From: Saprospiraceae bacterium
GTDB lineage: Bacteria > Bacteroidota > Bacteroidia > Chitinophagales > Saprospiraceae
NCBI GenBank assembly: GCA_019187225.1
Contig: JABAQQ010000009.1
Location: 1-64,000 of the forward strand
Length of the DNA stretch: 64,000 bases
Direction of reading: 5' to 3'
Shown here one piece after another: positions 63,702 through 64,000 of this stretch. The notes under the pieces are model-generated. The model ran no database searches and had not been told where the DNA came from. It saw only the letters and a program-made list of their open reading frames with translations. Both the position numbers and the translations under genes were made by a program. Each line of letters opens with the position of its first letter. The stretch's first letter is position 1.

Positions 63702-63735
63702 GTCCACATTTCCGGGGTTTTTGACAATAATCGGG
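63702..63735 (+). promoter_or_regulatory. Motif B promoter before the gene at 63788
   Basis: GTCCACATTT (63702-63711), 12-nt gap, ACAATAAT (63724-63731), then CGGGGAAAA; TTTCAAAAA about 20 nt upstream. Confidence 0.6.
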
Positions 63736-63787
63736 GAAAACATTTCTCAAAGGACGAATTATCATATTCGTTGCATTTAAAAAAACT

Positions 63788-64000
63788 ATGAAACCGAATA
63801 TTAACGATCAAAACAAACTCCAGGAACTGAAACAGGTTCTTGCTGACAAAAAAATTTCCAATAAAACCATCAACTCCATCGAAAAGGCTTTAAAGTCTGG
63901 CATGGTTTTCAAAAATCCTGGTGACCTGGCCATCGTCAATCTGGGCGAGCAGGATATTGCGATTATTGCAGAATTGGTTGTTTTTGAACAGACCCTGTTA
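63788..64000 (+). CDS. 5' part of a cytoplasmic protein of unknown function (motif B gene), cut by the window edge
   Basis: At least 71 codons, open at the window end: MKPNINDQNKLQELKQVLADKKIS...VNLGEQDIAIIAELVVFEQTLL. No signal peptide in the visible part, and a helical, charged composition. The start is supported by the motif B promoter 86 nt upstream. No family recognised from the fragment. Confidence 0.6.
   Translation, partial: MKPNINDQNKLQELKQVLADKKISNKTINSIEKALKSGMVFKNPGDLAIVNLGEQDIAIIAELVVFEQTLL

Overview
The window looks like a chromosomal segment of a Bacteroidota bacterium, most plausibly of the Saprospirales/Chitinophagales type. The evidence is a SusC/SusD pair, a one-piece propeller/Y_Y_Y/LuxR regulator, many secreted proteins with Bacteroidota-type signal peptides, a CarB that lacks the C-terminal allosteric domain, weak Shine-Dalgarno sites, and TAnnTTTG-like promoter boxes. 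No rRNA, tRNA or CRISPR array was recognised. The genus is not assigned.

Layout. (1) 1-1060: an IS5-type transposase gene with an A8 -1 frameshift site, apparently interrupted by the end of an IS21-like element, then a short gene remnant. (2) 1062-10922, minus strand: a four-gene operon of PLD-helicase, Eco57I-like adenine methylase, SMC/RecF-like ATPase and a small protein that reads as an EndoIII-like HhH-GPD DNA glycosylase. The first three match the helicase-methylase-ATPase (Hma) type of phage-defence locus; the glycosylase is the unusual part. A small HTH-like gene (11434) is divergent. (3) 11986-24473: a glycan-utilisation locus with a LuxR-type sensor, a PKD lipoprotein, SusC, SusD, a GH30 glycosidase and a PLP-dependent deaminase/desulfhydrase. 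(4) 24554-32422: an ATP-grasp peptide ligase, an amidohydrolase, a frameshifted NB-ARC/TPR gene, two DUF2157-like membrane proteins and a DUF1761-like protein. (5) 32554-36720: carB with an unusual leader (promoter box, Arg-rich 18-codon ORF overlapping an intrinsic terminator, then two opposed arrays of 7-bp repeats), followed by an ankyrin membrane protein.

(6) 36751-64000: the most distinctive region. Two copies of a module [ECF-like sigma factor - transmembrane anti-sigma/TPR protein - exported TPR-CHAT caspase-like protein] point away from each other: 41526 to 36751 on the minus strand (one CHAT gene) and 47969 to 59074 on the plus strand (three CHAT genes in tandem). Between and after them lie small secreted proteins (CARDB-like, PLAT-like, Cys-rich, beta-helix). 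I find two promoter-like motifs shared by these genes. One (CCAGGGTAC, then 15 nt, then CGAA or TGAA) lies before three secreted-protein genes and the first sigma factor; the other (GTCCACATTT, 12 nt, ACAAyAAT) lies before three genes after the second module. This suggests two sigma regulons that couple exported CHAT proteases to envelope-protein expression.

The region also carries much small-repeat dynamism: hexamer microsatellites, heptamer arrays, roughly 130-bp palindromic elements, and a 104-bp direct repeat bracketing two of the tandem CHAT genes.
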